A DNA stretch of 64,000 nt from Candidatus Legionella polyplacis (GTDB lineage: Bacteria > Pseudomonadota > Gammaproteobacteria > Legionellales > Legionellaceae): positions 434,001 through 498,000 of the forward strand of contig NZ_CP135136.1 in NCBI RefSeq assembly GCF_037013735.1, read 5' to 3'. The notes beneath the pieces are model-generated. The model searched no databases and had not been told where the DNA came from. It saw only the letters and a list, made by a program, of their open reading frames with translations. This document shows positions 9,193 through 20,099 of the stretch, piece by piece. Position numbers and translations under genes: made by a program. How positions within the stretch are numbered: position 1 is the first letter of the stretch; every line of letters starts with the position of its first letter.

Positions 9193-10014
9193 TTAATATA
9201 TTCCTATTTTTCCAAATAGACGATATAGTATTCCTCTTTTTTTATTTTTGATAAATTTAAATGGTTTGTTTTTTCCAAAAAATCTATCTACTGTATCTTG
9301 ATAAGCGATACTTGCATTACTTTTTTTATTTAAAATAATTGGAATTCCTGTGTTAGAAGATTGTAGAATACTTTTAGATTCTGGTATTATTCCTATAATT
9401 GGTATACCTAATATTTCTTTTATATCGGAAATCGATAGCATTTCCCCTTTTGTTACGCGTTTTTGATCGTATCTTGTTATTAGTAAGTATTCCTGTATAG
9501 GATTTTTATTTTCAATTGCTCTTTTAGTTTTACTTGATAATAATCCTAATATTCTATCAGCATCTCGTATAGAAGAAATTTCTGGATTAATAACTACAAT
9601 TGCGTAATCAGAAAAGTACATTGCCATTAAAGCTCCTGTTTCTATTCCTGCTGGAGAATCACATATTATATAGTCAAATTCGTTAGAAAGGTCACTTAGT
9701 ACTTTTTCTACTCCGTTAAATGTTAACGATTCTTTATCTTTTGTTTGTGAGGTTGGCAATATGAATAAATTTGCTATTCTTTTATCTTTTATAATAGCTT
9801 GATTAAGTGTGACTTCGCCATTAATTACGTTAATGAAATCATATATGACTCTTCTTTCACATCCCATTATGAGATCAAGATTTCTTAGTCCAATATCAAA
9901 GTCAATAACTATAGTTTTATATCCGTATAATGCTATTCCTGTAGCTATTGATGCAGATGTTGTAGTTTTACCAACTCCACCTTTTCCTGAAGTAATTACA
10001 ATTATTTTAGCCAA
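9193..10014 (-). CDS. minD: Septum site-determining ATPase MinD
   Basis: Membrane-binding ParA-type ATPase that positions division together with MinE and normally MinC. The deviant Walker A GKGGVGKTTTSAS is at residues 10-22, followed by VIDFDIGLRNLD and YIICDSPAGIE switch segments. The C-terminal amphipathic helix (GILYRLFGKIG) is the membrane anchor, so the protein is functionally complete at 273 aa. Upstream lies only 170 bases and then the divergent guaB, so minC is missing from its usual place at the front of the operon. Confidence 0.96.
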   Translation of the reverse strand: MAKIIVITSGKGGVGKTTTSASIATGIALYGYKTIVIDFDIGLRNLDLIMGCERRVIYDFINVINGEVTLNQAIIKDKRIANLFILPTSQTKDKESLTFNGVEKVLSDLSNEFDYIICDSPAGIETGALMAMYFSDYAIVVINPEISSIRDADRILGLLSSKTKRAIENKNPIQEYLLITRYDQKRVTKGEMLSISDIKEILGIPIIGIIPESKSILQSSNTGIPIILNKKSNASIAYQDTVDRFFGKNKPFKFIKNKKRGILYRLFGKIGIY

Positions 10015-10184
10015 TTTTAGGATTCTATTGAATAGTAGTATATATTTGTAGTTTCTTAATAAAATATGATATCATATTCTGACTTATAAAAGTATAAAAT
10101 GTTTTATTTTTGATTTTCAAGGAAACATTTATTAAATAGGTAAATATTGATCTTATCATAGATAAGAAGGAAAAATTCTTCATT

Positions 10185-11657
10185 ATGTTAGATTTTAATA
10201 TGCAAGCAGAAGCTTTGACTTTTGATGATGTGTTGTTAGTTCCATCATATTCAGATATTCTTCCTAAAGAGGTTATTTTAAAAACTCGATTAACAAATGA
10301 ATTATCTTTAAATTTACCATTTCTTTCTGCTGCAATGGATACGGTCACAGAATCTAGATTAGCTATAGCATTGGCGCAAGAAGGAGGTATTGGAATAATA
10401 CATAGAAATATGAGTATTTATTCTCAATCTGAAGAGGTAAAAAAAGTAAAGAAATTTGAAAGTGGGATAGTACGAAATCCTATAGTTGTTAATTCGGATA
10501 TTACAGTTAAAGAATTATTAGAAGTAATGAATAACTATAATGTTTCAGGTTTTCCTGTGGTTGAAGATGGTAAATTAGTTGGGATTGTAACTAGTAGAGA
10601 TATTCGTTTTGAAACTAATTTATCATTATTAGTTCAGAATGTTATGACTCCTAAAGAGCGTTTAGTTACTGTTAATGAAAATGATGATAGAGAAAAAATT
10701 ATTAGACTTTTACATAAAAATCGTATAGAAAAATTATTAGTGGTAAATAATTCTTTTGATTTATGTGGATTAATTACTGTTAAAGATATACAAAATGCTA
10801 AGAGAAATCCCTTTGCTTGTAAGGATAATTCTGGACAATTATGTGTAGGTGCTGCTATTGGTGTTAGTATGAAGGATACTGAAGACAGAGTTTATTCTTT
10901 GGTAGATTCTGGAGTAGATGTATTGGTTATAGACACGGCTCATGGTCATACAAAAAGAGTTATAGATATTATAAGATGGATTAAAAAAAAATTTTCTGTA
11001 CAGGTAGTTGGTGGGAATGTAGTTACTCCTGAAGCTGCTTTTACTTTAGTAAAAGCAGGTGTTGATGCGGTGAAAGTTGGAATAGGACCTGGATCTATTT
11101 GTACTACTCGTATTGTTACTGGAGTTGGAATGCCACAAATTACAGCTATATTAAGTATTTTTAAAAAGTTAAAAGGAGAAGTTCCTATAATAGCTGATGG
11201 AGGGATTAGATATTCTGGTGATATATGTAAGGCTTTGGCTGCTGGGGCAGATTCTGTAATGTTAGGTGGAATATTTGCTGGAACTGAAGAATCTGCTGGT
11301 AATACTGAATTTTATAGAGGTAGAGCCTATAAAAGTTATAGGGGTATGGGTTCTTTAGGTGTTATGTCTGGAATTACCAGATATTCCGATCGTTATTTTT
11401 TAGATAATGAAGAGAATTCAGATAGTATAGTTCCTGAAGGGATTGAGGGAAGAGTTCCTTATAAAGGTGTATTGCATTCTGTTGTTATACAGTTAATAGG
11501 TGGATTAAAATCTTGTATGGGATATTTGGGTTGTATAGACATAAAAATGTTACATGAAAAATCAAAATTTGTTAAAATTACTCATTCTGGAATGAGAGAA
11601 TCACATGTTCATGATGTTAATATAGTTAAACAAGCTCCAAATTATCAAATTGATTAA
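10185..11657 (+). CDS. guaB: IMP dehydrogenase
   Basis: Oxidises IMP to XMP with NAD, the committed step to GMP. 490 aa, normal length. The N-terminus has [13 protein letters not shown] and the two CBS domains sit at about residues 95-205. The catalytic loop is [15 protein letters not shown] with its Cys, followed by [10 protein letters not shown] and the flap GMGSLGVMS. It starts at ATG 10185 with GAAGGA upstream. guaA follows after 5 bases and tadA overlaps guaA, so the three form one operon. The opposite-strand frame at 10025-10348 is a shadow. Confidence 0.97.
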   Translation: MLDFNMQAEALTFDDVLLVPSYSDILPKEVILKTRLTNELSLNLPFLSAAMDTVTESRLAIALAQEGGIGIIHRNMSIYSQSEEVKKVKKFESGIVRNPIVVNSDITVKELLEVMNNYNVSGFPVVEDGKLVGIVTSRDIRFETNLSLLVQNVMTPKERLVTVNENDDREKIIRLLHKNRIEKLLVVNNSFDLCGLITVKDIQNAKRNPFACKDNSGQLCVGAAIGVSMKDTEDRVYSLVDSGVDVLVIDTAHGHTKRVIDIIRWIKKKFSVQVVGGNVVTPEAAFTLVKAGVDAVKVGIGPGSICTTRIVTGVGMPQITAILSIFKKLKGEVPIIADGGIRYSGDICKALAAGADSVMLGGIFAGTEESAGNTEFYRGRAYKSYRGMGSLGVMSGITRYSDRYFLDNEENSDSIVPEGIEGRVPYKGVLHSVVIQLIGGLKSCMGYLGCIDIKMLHEKSKFVKITHSGMRESHVHDVNIVKQAPNYQID

Positions 11658-11662
11658 ATTTT

Positions 11663-13249
11663 ATGTTAAAAATTAAAAAAAGAAATTCTATAATAGTTTT
11701 TGATTTTGGTTCACAATATACAAGATTAATTGCTAAAAGAATTCGTGAAATGGGAGTTGTTTGCAATATTTGTTTATACAATGTAGATATTAATTTTTTA
11801 AAGAGTTTATTTCCTTGTGGAATAATTTTGTCTGGAGGTCCATATTCTGTAAATTCTATATCGCATATTAAAGTTCCTAAATATTTATTTGATTTAGAAA
11901 TACCTATATTAGGTATTTGTTATGGAATGCAAATCATGGTTGCACAATTAGGTGGAAAGATTTGTTCTGTGAATAAGTTAGAATCTGGTCATACAGAGGT
12001 TTTTTTGTCCAAAAATAGTAATAGTTTGTTAGAAAATATTTATGATAGGAAAAATAGTAAAAATATTAGGGTTTTAGATGTTTGGATGAGTCATAAAGAT
12101 CATATTGTTACTTTACCAAAAAATTTTGATATTATTTGCAGTACAAGCAATAGGGTGATTGCAGGTATAGCAAATGAAAAAAAATTTTGGTATGGATTAC
12201 AATTTCATCCTGAGGTTACACAAACTTTACAAGGAGTAAAAATTTTAGAAAGGTTTGTTATTGATATTTGTAGTGCAAATGTTTGTTTTATGAAAACAAA
12301 TATTATAGATAAGATTATTTTTGATATTAAAGGTAAAGTTAAAAATGATAAAGTACTATTAGCTTTATCTGGTGGTTTGGATTCTTTAGTAGTAGCTAAA
12401 TTACTTTTTATGGCAATAAAAAATAATTTAATTTGTATATTTATTAATACAGGATTATTAGATTATAACTTTATTCGTAGAATAATAGATGATTTTACGA
12501 AAGATACTGGGATAAATGTTATTAGAATAAATGCTGAAGATAAATTTTTAAATGCTTTAAGTGGTATTGTTTCTCCAGAAAAAAAAAGAAAGATTATAGG
12601 TTCTGTTTTTGCTAAAATATTTATTGATAATGCAAGAAAGTTTTCTGATATTAATTGGTTAGCTCAAGGTACTATTTATTCAGATGTTATTGAATCTTCA
12701 TTAATTAATGATTTTAATGATTTTTCTTTTAAAATTAAAACGCATCATAATGTTGGAGGATTACCACCTAATTTTAATTTGAATTTAATAGAACCTATTA
12801 GAGATTTATTCAAGGATGAAGTCAAAGATATAGCTTTAAAATTAGGATTATCTTGTGATATAGTTTATAATCATCCATTTCCGGGACCTGGATTTAGTAT
12901 TCGTATTGTAGGAGAAGTTAAAAGAAGATATATTAATATTTTAAAAAAATCTGATGAAATTTATATTAGAGAATTAAAAAGATATGATCTTTATCATAAA
13001 GTGGATCAAGCATTTTCTATTTTTCTTCCAATTAAGACTGTTGGAATTATTGGAGATAATAGATTATATGAGTATGTTATTTGTTTAAGAGCTATAAAGA
13101 GTATGGATTTTATGACAGCTAGAATTGTAAAATTACCTTGGGATTTTTTAGAAAATGTTTCTAACAAAATTATTAATGAAGTTGAAGAAGTATCTAGAGT
13201 AGTTTATGATATTTCTGGAAAACCTCCATCAACAATAGAATGGGAATAG
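11663..13249 (+). CDS. guaA: GMP synthase, glutamine-hydrolysing
   Basis: Aminates XMP to GMP. It has an N-terminal class I glutamine amidotransferase domain with nucleophile Cys86 in GICYGMQ and the HPE pair in QFHPEVTQT, then an ATP-pyrophosphatase domain with P-loop LSGGLDSLVV (the family more often has SGGVDSSV), and a C-terminal dimerisation domain with HPFPGPGF and the ending KPPSTIEWE. 528 aa, full length. It lies directly behind guaB and overlaps tadA by 10 bases. Confidence 0.97.
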   Translation: MLKIKKRNSIIVFDFGSQYTRLIAKRIREMGVVCNICLYNVDINFLKSLFPCGIILSGGPYSVNSISHIKVPKYLFDLEIPILGICYGMQIMVAQLGGKICSVNKLESGHTEVFLSKNSNSLLENIYDRKNSKNIRVLDVWMSHKDHIVTLPKNFDIICSTSNRVIAGIANEKKFWYGLQFHPEVTQTLQGVKILERFVIDICSANVCFMKTNIIDKIIFDIKGKVKNDKVLLALSGGLDSLVVAKLLFMAIKNNLICIFINTGLLDYNFIRRIIDDFTKDTGINVIRINAEDKFLNALSGIVSPEKKRKIIGSVFAKIFIDNARKFSDINWLAQGTIYSDVIESSLINDFNDFSFKIKTHHNVGGLPPNFNLNLIEPIRDLFKDEVKDIALKLGLSCDIVYNHPFPGPGFSIRIVGEVKRRYINILKKSDEIYIRELKRYDLYHKVDQAFSIFLPIKTVGIIGDNRLYEYVICLRAIKSMDFMTARIVKLPWDFLENVSNKIINEVEEVSRVVYDISGKPPSTIEWE

Positions 13250-13713
13250 TGTATCGTAAAAATGATTTTTTTTGGATGAAGAAGGCATATAACTTTGCTT
13301 TAATTGCAAAGAATCAGGGTGAAGTTCCAGTTGGTTCTGTAATAACAACGTTAGAACAAACATTAGTTGGTTATGGTTGGAATCAGGTTTTACAAAAATG
13401 TGATCCGTGTGCTCATGCTGAAATGAATGCAATTCGTTTGGCTGCTTTAAATTTAAAAAATTATAAATTATTAGATACTATGATATATACTACTTTAGAG
13501 CCTTGTTATATGTGTGCTGGAGCAATAATTCAATCTAGAATAGGTAGGATAGTTTTTTCATTGAGAAATATTAAAAATGGTGCTTGTGGTTCAATATGTA
13601 ATTTATTTAATAGTAATTTATTGAATTATAAAGTTAAAATTGATGAAGGAATTTTAGAGTTAGAGTGTTCGAAGTTGTTAAAAGACTTTTTTGACGAATG
13701 TAGAAAATTATAA
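13240..13713 (+). CDS. tadA: tRNA-specific adenosine deaminase TadA
   Basis: Makes inosine at position 34 of tRNA-Arg(ACG) in E. coli-type systems. The zinc/catalytic motifs are HAE at residues 59-61 (CAHAEMNAIR) and PCYMC at 88-92. 157 aa is normal. It starts inside the end of guaA, implying translational coupling; the same guaA-tadA arrangement is known in other gammaproteobacteria. It is convergent with map. Confidence 0.95.
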   Translation: MGIVYRKNDFFWMKKAYNFALIAKNQGEVPVGSVITTLEQTLVGYGWNQVLQKCDPCAHAEMNAIRLAALNLKNYKLLDTMIYTTLEPCYMCAGAIIQSRIGRIVFSLRNIKNGACGSICNLFNSNLLNYKVKIDEGILELECSKLLKDFFDECRKL

Positions 13714-13763
13714 TTTGATATAAATCAGAGAAAATATCAACTTTTAAGTTATATATATTTAGT

Positions 13764-13794
13764 TTATTAATTTACAAATTAATAATAATTTTTT
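13764..13794 (+). terminator. Possible A/T-only intrinsic terminator after tadA
   Basis: TTATTAATTT and AAATTAATAA form a near-perfect hairpin stem (9 bp with a 4-nt loop), followed by TAATTTTTT. It lies in the short convergent gap between tadA and map, where a terminator is expected. The stem has no G/C pair, so stability is low, and such palindromes arise by chance at this base composition. Confidence 0.3.
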
Positions 13795-14608
13795 AAATAA
13801 CATTTATTTTCTTATTAAGAGATTTTATGATATTTTTTATCGTTTCTTTCTCTTTTTTTCGTAAAGTTAAAATTTCAAATCCATTATCAGTTACTAATAT
13901 TGTATGTTCCCATTGTGCTGATAAACTATTATCTTTTGTCACGACAGTCCATTGGTCTTGTAGTATTTTTGTATCAGGCTTTCCAGCATTAATCATTGGT
14001 TCTATAGTAAAAGTCATCCCTTTTTTTAATATTTCTTTTGTTCCTGGTATTCCATAGTGTAGGATTTGTGGTTGTTCGTGAAAATATTTTCCAATTCCAT
14101 GTCCGCAATATTCTTTTACAATGGAGTATTGGTATTTTTCAGCATGTTTTTGTATCGCATGTCCTATGTTTCCTAAGTGTATATTAGGTTTGACTTGATA
14201 AATACCAATTAATAAACATTCATATGAAGTTTGCACAATATTTTTTGCTTTTTCGGAGGCTGTACCTATTATAAACATTTTACTAGTATCAGCGTGATAT
14301 CCATTTTTAATAATAGCAATATCAATATTAATTATATCTCCATTTTTTAATGTTTTATTATTTGGTATTCCATGACATACAACATTATTTATGGATGTGC
14401 AAATAGATTTTGGAAATCCAAAGTATCCCAATGGAGCTGGAATAGCTTTTTGTGTATTTACTATGTAATCATGACATAAATTATTGATTTCGTTTGTCGT
14501 TATTCCTTCTTGTATGTATGGTTCTATCATTTCTAATACAGAAGCTGCTATTTTTCCTGCAATTCTCATTTTTTGAATTTCTTGATTATTTTTAATATTT
14601 ATTTTCAT
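13793..14608 (-). CDS. map: Methionine aminopeptidase type I
   Basis: Removes initiator Met from nascent proteins. 271 aa. The metal-site segments are in order: IDIAIIKNGYHADTSKMF with both Asp residues, CGHGIGKYFHEQP with the His, MTFTIEPM with Glu and QWEHTILVTDNG with the last Glu. It is divergent from rpsB across about 230 bases, a classic map/rpsB arrangement in proteobacteria. The C-terminus is Lys-rich and slightly extended. Confidence 0.96.
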   Translation of the reverse strand: MKINIKNNQEIQKMRIAGKIAASVLEMIEPYIQEGITTNEINNLCHDYIVNTQKAIPAPLGYFGFPKSICTSINNVVCHGIPNNKTLKNGDIINIDIAIIKNGYHADTSKMFIIGTASEKAKNIVQTSYECLLIGIYQVKPNIHLGNIGHAIQKHAEKYQYSIVKEYCGHGIGKYFHEQPQILHYGIPGTKEILKKGMTFTIEPMINAGKPDTKILQDQWTVVTKDNSLSAQWEHTILVTDNGFEILTLRKKEKETIKNIIKSLNKKINVI

Positions 14609-14835
14609 TGATATGTTTCCTTTAGTAATAAAATATGTATTTTATATTTTATAATATTAAAATATGTATAATAGTAGAATTAATTTTAAAAACATAATTT
14701 TTTTCAAAAAATATTAAGTTTGTTGTTTGATTTTTAAAATTTAATATTATTATTTTTATGTTCTATCGTTAAGATGATAATATTATTTAATAAAATATAA
14801 GTTAAAATTTAATTTTTATTTTTATGAGGAAGAAT

Positions 14836-15573
14836 ATGCATTTAGGTATACGTGAATTGTTAGAGGCTGGAGTACATTTTGGTCATCGTACTAGATTTTG
14901 GAATCCGAAGATGTCTCCTTATATTTTTGGTTCTAAAGATAAAATTCATATAATTAATTTAGAAAAAACTTTAGTTAAGTTAAAAGAAGCTGCAAATTAT
15001 GTTAGTACTTTGGTGATGCATAAAGCAAAGATTCTTTATGTAGGTACAAAAAGGGCGGCTCAGAAAAGTATTTTTGAAAATGCAAATCGATGTAAAATGC
15101 CTTATGTAAATCATAGATGGTTAGGTGGAATGTTAACTAATTGGAAAACAGTTCGTCAATCTATATTTAGATTAAAAGAATTAAGAGAAATGAGGAGCAA
15201 AGGAATTTTGGATACAATGATTAAAAAAGAAGCTTTAATTTTATTAAGGGAGTTTAATAAATTAGATAGAAGTTTAGGCGGAATTGAAAACATGGAAAGT
15301 TTGCCAGATGCTATTTTTATAGTAGATATTGGATTTGAGCATATTGCAGTTAGAGAGGCTTGTCGTTTAAAAATACCTATAATAGGAGTAGTAGATACTA
15401 ATAATAATCCTGATTATGTTGATTATGTTATTCCTGGTAATGATGATTCTATGAAAGCTATTGATATTTATATTAGTTTTATTACTAATGCTATTATTTC
15501 TGAGCAAAATAAAAATCTTATAGAGAAGAATAAATCTAATTCTTCATTATTTTTATCAAAGTCTGAAAAATAA
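14836..15573 (+). CDS. rpsB: 30S ribosomal protein S2
   Basis: Small-subunit protein, 245 aa. It opens MHLGIRELLEAGVHFGHRTRFWNPKM, and HRWLGGMLTNWKT is the family signature. I chose ATG 14836 rather than ATG 14824 because AGGAAG precedes it at good spacing and the length then matches S2; the earlier ATG has no ribosome site and would add only four residues. First gene of rpsB-tsf-pyrH-frr. The Ser/Lys-rich C-terminal tail is weakly conserved. Confidence 0.97.
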   Translation: MHLGIRELLEAGVHFGHRTRFWNPKMSPYIFGSKDKIHIINLEKTLVKLKEAANYVSTLVMHKAKILYVGTKRAAQKSIFENANRCKMPYVNHRWLGGMLTNWKTVRQSIFRLKELREMRSKGILDTMIKKEALILLREFNKLDRSLGGIENMESLPDAIFIVDIGFEHIAVREACRLKIPIIGVVDTNNNPDYVDYVIPGNDDSMKAIDIYISFITNAIISEQNKNLIEKNKSNSSLFLSKSEK

Positions 15574-15663
15574 TATTTAAATGTTATACTAATATTTTAT
15601 TAGATAATATCTTAATTGTAAGATTAAATGTTTTTATTTTGTTTAAAGTATGAGGAGATATTT

Positions 15664-16506
15664 ATGGATTTAAATTACGTTAATTTAGTCAAAAAATTGA
15701 GGGAATATACAGGAGTTGGTATAATGGAATGTAAAAAGATTCTTATAGAATCTGAATGGAATTTTGATAAAGCTGTAGAGAATATTTATCAATATAGCAA
15801 GGATAAATTTATTAATAAATCTATAAAAAAAACCAAGGAGGGTGTTATTTTTATTAGTAGATCAGAAGATTGTAAAAGTGCAGTGATATTAGAAGTTCGT
15901 TCCGAAACTGATTTTGTATTAAGAAATGCTCATTTTATGCATTTTGTGATGAAAGTTGCAGATACAGCATTATTTATTCCAACAGTATTTAGTATAATGG
16001 ATTTAAATAATGAAAATTTGTTAGGTGAATCAATAACGGTGGATCAAAGTAAAAAGAATCTTATTTTAAAGTTAGGAGAAAATATTGAATTAAATCGTTT
16101 GAATAAGATTGTATGTAATAGCTTTGATCATAGAATTGGATATTATTTACATGGATCTCGCATTGGTGTTTTAGTTCATTTGAACGGTGGAGATGATTTG
16201 ATAGCTAAAAATATAGCTATGCATATAGCAGCATGCAATCCTATGGTAGTTAGTAGAGATCAGTTTTCTGATAGAATGATTTCTGAAAAACGCAAATTTT
16301 TTTTAGAACAATCTAAAAAACATTATAGAAATAAATCAGATGATTTATATCATAGAATAGTTGATGGAAAACTTAATAAGTTTATTAAAGAAAATTCATT
16401 ATTAGAGCAAGTTTATATAAAAGATAGTAATTTGAAAGTTAATGATTATTTAAGAGAGAAATGTGTTACTGTATTGTCTTTTATAAGATTTGAGATTGGA
16501 AAATGA
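15664..16506 (+). CDS. tsf: Elongation factor Ts
   Basis: Nucleotide exchange factor for EF-Tu. The N-terminal UBA-like domain (LVKKLREYTGVGIMECKKIL) is followed by the dimerisation/EF-Tu contact domain with EVRSETDFVLRN. 280 aa. The chosen start is ATG 15664, behind GAGGAGAT; the frame extends upstream to 15628, but those residues do not match the family. The sequence diverges more than its neighbours in the second half, typical of fast-evolving symbiont genes. Confidence 0.95.
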   Translation: MDLNYVNLVKKLREYTGVGIMECKKILIESEWNFDKAVENIYQYSKDKFINKSIKKTKEGVIFISRSEDCKSAVILEVRSETDFVLRNAHFMHFVMKVADTALFIPTVFSIMDLNNENLLGESITVDQSKKNLILKLGENIELNRLNKIVCNSFDHRIGYYLHGSRIGVLVHLNGGDDLIAKNIAMHIAACNPMVVSRDQFSDRMISEKRKFFLEQSKKHYRNKSDDLYHRIVDGKLNKFIKENSLLEQVYIKDSNLKVNDYLREKCVTVLSFIRFEIGK

Positions 16507-16580
16507 TGAATTATATAAATTCTAATTTTAGGTGGTTTAGTATAGATTTGTTTTTATTTTAGGAGTTTTATATTGAGTTG

Positions 16581-17315
16581 ATGGTAATAAAAGAAAATTA
16601 TGTGTTTAAATATAAAAGGGTTTTATTAAAATATAGTGGAAAAGCATTGTTAGGTAACAATAGTTTTGGTATAGATTTTAATGCTGTTAATTTTATAAGG
16701 GATTCTGTTGTTGGTTTAATTAATATGGGGATTGAAGTTGCTTTAATGATAGGTGGGGGAAATTTTTTTAGAGGATCAGAATTGAGTTGTATTGGTTTTG
16801 ATCGTGTTACGGGAGATCATATTGGTATGTTATCTACTGTATTGAATGCATTAGCTATTCATGGATCTTTTAAAAAGATTAATGTTCCTTCCTTTTTAAT
16901 GTCATCTATACCTATTATGGGTATAACTAATTTTTATGATCAAAATCAAGCAATTAATTATTTGAATAAAAAATATATTGTAATTTTTACGGCAGGACTT
17001 GGAAATCCTTTTTTTACTACAGATTCTGCTGCGTGTTTAAGAGCTATTGAAATTAATGCTGATATAATGTTAAAAGCAACAATTGTTGATGGAATTTATT
17101 CAGATGATCCTATAAAAAATTCAGAGGCTATTTTTTATAAGTTTTTAACATATAATAAAATTTTAAAAGATGAATTAAAAATTATGGATACTACTGCTGT
17201 TTATTTGTGTCAAAAATATGATATGCCTTTTCAAGTTTTTAAATTTTCGGATTTTGATGTTTTAAAAAAAATTATGTTTGGTGAGCAAATTGGGACTATT
17301 GTAAGTGGTGATTAG
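16581..17315 (+). CDS. pyrH: UMP kinase
   Basis: Phosphorylates UMP to UDP in pyrimidine nucleotide synthesis. It is an amino-acid-kinase fold protein, 244 aa. Visible are KYSGKALLG at the start, the MIGGGNFFRG loop, the DRVTGDHIGMLSTVLNALA helix, and FTAGLGNPFFTTDSAACLRA. The start is uncertain: ATG 16581 or the TTG just before it at 16578. The AGGAG at 16561 is 15 bases upstream of ATG, longer than usual. It sits in the conserved rpsB-tsf-pyrH-frr string. Confidence 0.95.
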   Translation: MVIKENYVFKYKRVLLKYSGKALLGNNSFGIDFNAVNFIRDSVVGLINMGIEVALMIGGGNFFRGSELSCIGFDRVTGDHIGMLSTVLNALAIHGSFKKINVPSFLMSSIPIMGITNFYDQNQAINYLNKKYIVIFTAGLGNPFFTTDSAACLRAIEINADIMLKATIVDGIYSDDPIKNSEAIFYKFLTYNKILKDELKIMDTTAVYLCQKYDMPFQVFKFSDFDVLKKIMFGEQIGTIVSGD

Positions 17316-17318
17316 AAT

Positions 17319-17888
17319 ATGATTATTAACAATATTAAGTCTGATGTTATTTGTAAAATGGATAAAGTTTTATTTTCTATGCAAGATAATTTAAAAAAGA
17401 ATGTGATGATTCGTATTAATAGTTCTTTATTGAATAATATTATTGTTAATTATAATTGTAATAAATTTTTTTTGAGAAAGATTGCTAATATTAGTATTTT
17501 AGATTTTAGAACGTTAATTGTCAAACCTTGGGATAAAAATTTAGTTAATTTTATTAAAAAATCTATTTTAGATTCTAATTTAGGATTATCTGTAATTGTA
17601 AAAAAAGAAGATATTTATGTTTATAGTCCATTATTAACTGAAGAGAAAAGGAAAAGGATAGTAGTGTATATAAAATCGATGGGAGAGGAAGCAAGAGTTT
17701 GTATTAGGAATATTCGTCGTGATGTAAATAATCATTGTAAAATATTAAGTAAGTCAAAGAAAATTTCTAAAGATGATGAACGCTATTTAATTAGAGATGT
17801 TGTTCAAAAACTTACTGATTTGTATGTATCTAAAATTAATAAATTGGTCGAAGATAAAAAAGATGAGATTTTAACTTATAGAAAATAA
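17319..17888 (+). CDS. frr: Ribosome recycling factor
   Basis: Splits post-termination ribosomes with EF-G. 189 aa, 3 bases behind pyrH. The C-terminal part is most conserved: LTEEKRKRIVVYIKSMGEEARVCIRNIRRD, then the second half of the coiled-coil domain (DDERYLIRDVVQKLTDLYVSKIN). The N-terminal helix is poorly conserved but the position in the operon and overall length support the call. The gene ends just before the opposite-strand tRNA-Ile. Confidence 0.94.
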   Translation: MIINNIKSDVICKMDKVLFSMQDNLKKNVMIRINSSLLNNIIVNYNCNKFFLRKIANISILDFRTLIVKPWDKNLVNFIKKSILDSNLGLSVIVKKEDIYVYSPLLTEEKRKRIVVYIKSMGEEARVCIRNIRRDVNNHCKILSKSKKISKDDERYLIRDVVQKLTDLYVSKINKLVEDKKDEILTYRK

Positions 17889-17940
17889 ATTCTTATTTTT
17901 TTGTATTTAGTTTTAAATTTTTGTTCAAATTATTTAATTT

Positions 17941-18013
<73 letters not shown>

Positions 18014-18128
18014 TGAAGATTAATAAATATGTGCGTACTATTTTATATAAAATAATGAAGAAAGTATATATTTTTTTAATTGATTTAAATTTTAATAAAA
18101 AGTATTGATTATATGTATATGAATAAGA

Positions 18129-20006
18129 TTAAATTTTATCATTTTCAAGAAAGCTACGTAATTTTTCTGATCTAGATGGATGTCTTAATTTTCGTAATGC
18201 TTTTGCTTCTATTTGTCTAATACGTTCTCTTGTAACTTCAAATTGTTTTCCAACTTCTTCTAAAGTATGATCTGTATTCATTTCTATTCCGAATCTCATT
18301 TTTAATACTTTAGATTCTCTAGGAGTTAAAGTGGATAATATGTTTATTGTTGCTTCTTTCAGTCCATCTATTGTGGCTTTATCTGATGGAGATTCGATAT
18401 TATTATCTACTATAAAGTCTCCTAAATGTGATTCTTCATCGTCTCCTATTGGAGTTTCCATGGAAATTGGTTCTTTTGCTATTTTTAATATTTTTCGTAT
18501 TTTTTCTTCATTTATGTCCATTTTTTTTGATAATTCTTCTGGTGTAGCTTCTTTTCCTGTTTCCTGTAGAATTTGTCTAGATATTCTATTTAATTTGTTT
18601 ATTGTTTCTATCATGTGTACAGGAATTCGTATAGTTCTAGCTTGATCAGCTATGGATCTGGTAATTGCTTGTCTAATCCACCATGTAGCATACGTAGAAA
18701 ATTTATAACCTCTTCTGTACTCAAATTTATCTACAGCCTTCATCAAACCTATGTTTCCTTCTTGAATTAAGTCCAGAAATTGTAAACCTCTGTTAGTATA
18801 TTTTTTGGCAATAGAAATTACTAAACGTAAATTTGCTTCTACCATTTCTTTTTTAGCTTTTTTTGCTTTAGTTTCTCCTGATGAAATTTTATTATTTATG
18901 TCTTTTATTTCGTTAATTGTAAGCCCGTGCAGTTTTTCAAGATTGATTAGATGATTTTGAAGAAATTTTATTTTGTCACTATATTTTGATATTAATTTTA
19001 GATTTAATTTTTTAGAATATGTGTTGATTAGCGTATTAATCCAAGTTAAATTTGTTTCTTTACCTAAAAAAGAATTTATAAATATTTTTTTAGGTATGCG
19101 TGCCTTATAAACACATAATTGCATAATATTTTTTTCATATTTTTTAATATGATTTTTAAGTTTTTTAAAATATTGTGTTAAACGGTCTACTTGTCTTGTT
19201 GTTAGTTTAAATTTCAAGAACCAATTTGACATTGTTTTTATTGAGGATAGAGATTTTTTGGATGTATTTCCATATTTTTTTAGTGTTTTTATTACGTTAT
19301 TAAATTTTTTTCTTAGTTTATCAAAATACATTTTAGCTTGTTTAGGATTTAGTTCTTCTTCTGAATTAATATTATTTTTTATATTATTGTTTTCTATTGT
19401 TTCTTCAAGATTTTGTATAAAAATAAGATCGTCTTGTGGTGTTTTATCTATTACTGTTTTTTGTATGTTATCGATGTTTGATTCTTTTATTGTTTTAGTA
19501 TCTAGAAAGCCATTGATGAGATCATTTAATTTTATTTCTTCAGATAGAACTTTATCATAATCTATTAATAGTAATTCTATTGTTTTAGGATAATTTGCTA
19601 GTGATTTTAAAATTTGATTTATTCCATCTTCAATTCGTTTTGCTATTTCGATTTCTCCTTGTCGTGTTAATAATTCTACACTTCCCATTTCTCTCATATA
19701 CATTCTAATTGGATCTGTTGTTCTTCCTGTTTCTGTATCTACTGATGCGATAGCAGCTGCTACTTCTTCTACATCTTCTGGTATTTCTTCTGTTGTTCCT
19801 AGTAAGGCAAGTTCATTTTCATTGGGGGATATTTCGAATACTTTGATATTCATTGATTCTAACATGTTTATAATTACGTCAAAGTGTTCTGGATCAATGA
19901 TATTTGGTAAAAAATCATTAATTTGAGAATAAGTAAGATAATTTTGTTCTTTTCCTAATTTAATTACTTTAGTAATTTGTGAATGTTGTTCTTGGTCATT
20001 TTTCAT
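18129..20006 (-). CDS. rpoD: RNA polymerase primary sigma factor RpoD
   Basis: Sigma-70 housekeeping factor, 625 aa. Region 1.1 is at the N-terminus, region 1.2 around [31 protein letters not shown] Lys/Asn-rich non-conserved region follows, then regions 2.1-2.4 ([60 protein letters not shown]). Regions 3 and 4 end with the helix-turn-helix [27 protein letters not shown]. Third gene of rpsU-dnaG-rpoD. Promoter contacts appear intact, consistent with standard -35/-10 sites seen in this window. Confidence 0.98.
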   Translation of the reverse strand: MKNDQEQHSQITKVIKLGKEQNYLTYSQINDFLPNIIDPEHFDVIINMLESMNIKVFEISPNENELALLGTTEEIPEDVEEVAAAIASVDTETGRTTDPIRMYMREMGSVELLTRQGEIEIAKRIEDGINQILKSLANYPKTIELLLIDYDKVLSEEIKLNDLINGFLDTKTIKESNIDNIQKTVIDKTPQDDLIFIQNLEETIENNNIKNNINSEEELNPKQAKMYFDKLRKKFNNVIKTLKKYGNTSKKSLSSIKTMSNWFLKFKLTTRQVDRLTQYFKKLKNHIKKYEKNIMQLCVYKARIPKKIFINSFLGKETNLTWINTLINTYSKKLNLKLISKYSDKIKFLQNHLINLEKLHGLTINEIKDINNKISSGETKAKKAKKEMVEANLRLVISIAKKYTNRGLQFLDLIQEGNIGLMKAVDKFEYRRGYKFSTYATWWIRQAITRSIADQARTIRIPVHMIETINKLNRISRQILQETGKEATPEELSKKMDINEEKIRKILKIAKEPISMETPIGDDEESHLGDFIVDNNIESPSDKATIDGLKEATINILSTLTPRESKVLKMRFGIEMNTDHTLEEVGKQFEVTRERIRQIEAKALRKLRHPSRSEKLRSFLENDKI

Positions 20007-20099
20007 AGTTTGAAGTATTTAATAAAATATCGTTTAGAATAAAAAAAATAATTTGATTATAAACTAGGTATAATTAGTTTCCAATATTTATTTATATTA

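Noticed and set aside
10063-10078. A perfect 16-base palindrome, AATATGATATCATATT, between minD and guaB, as an operator.
   Set aside because: At this base composition several such palindromes are expected by chance in 64 kb, and no second copy was noticed.
10025-10348. A 107-codon minus-strand frame over the guaB start.
   Set aside because: It is antisense to well-conserved guaB codons and has no family resemblance, so it is a shadow.
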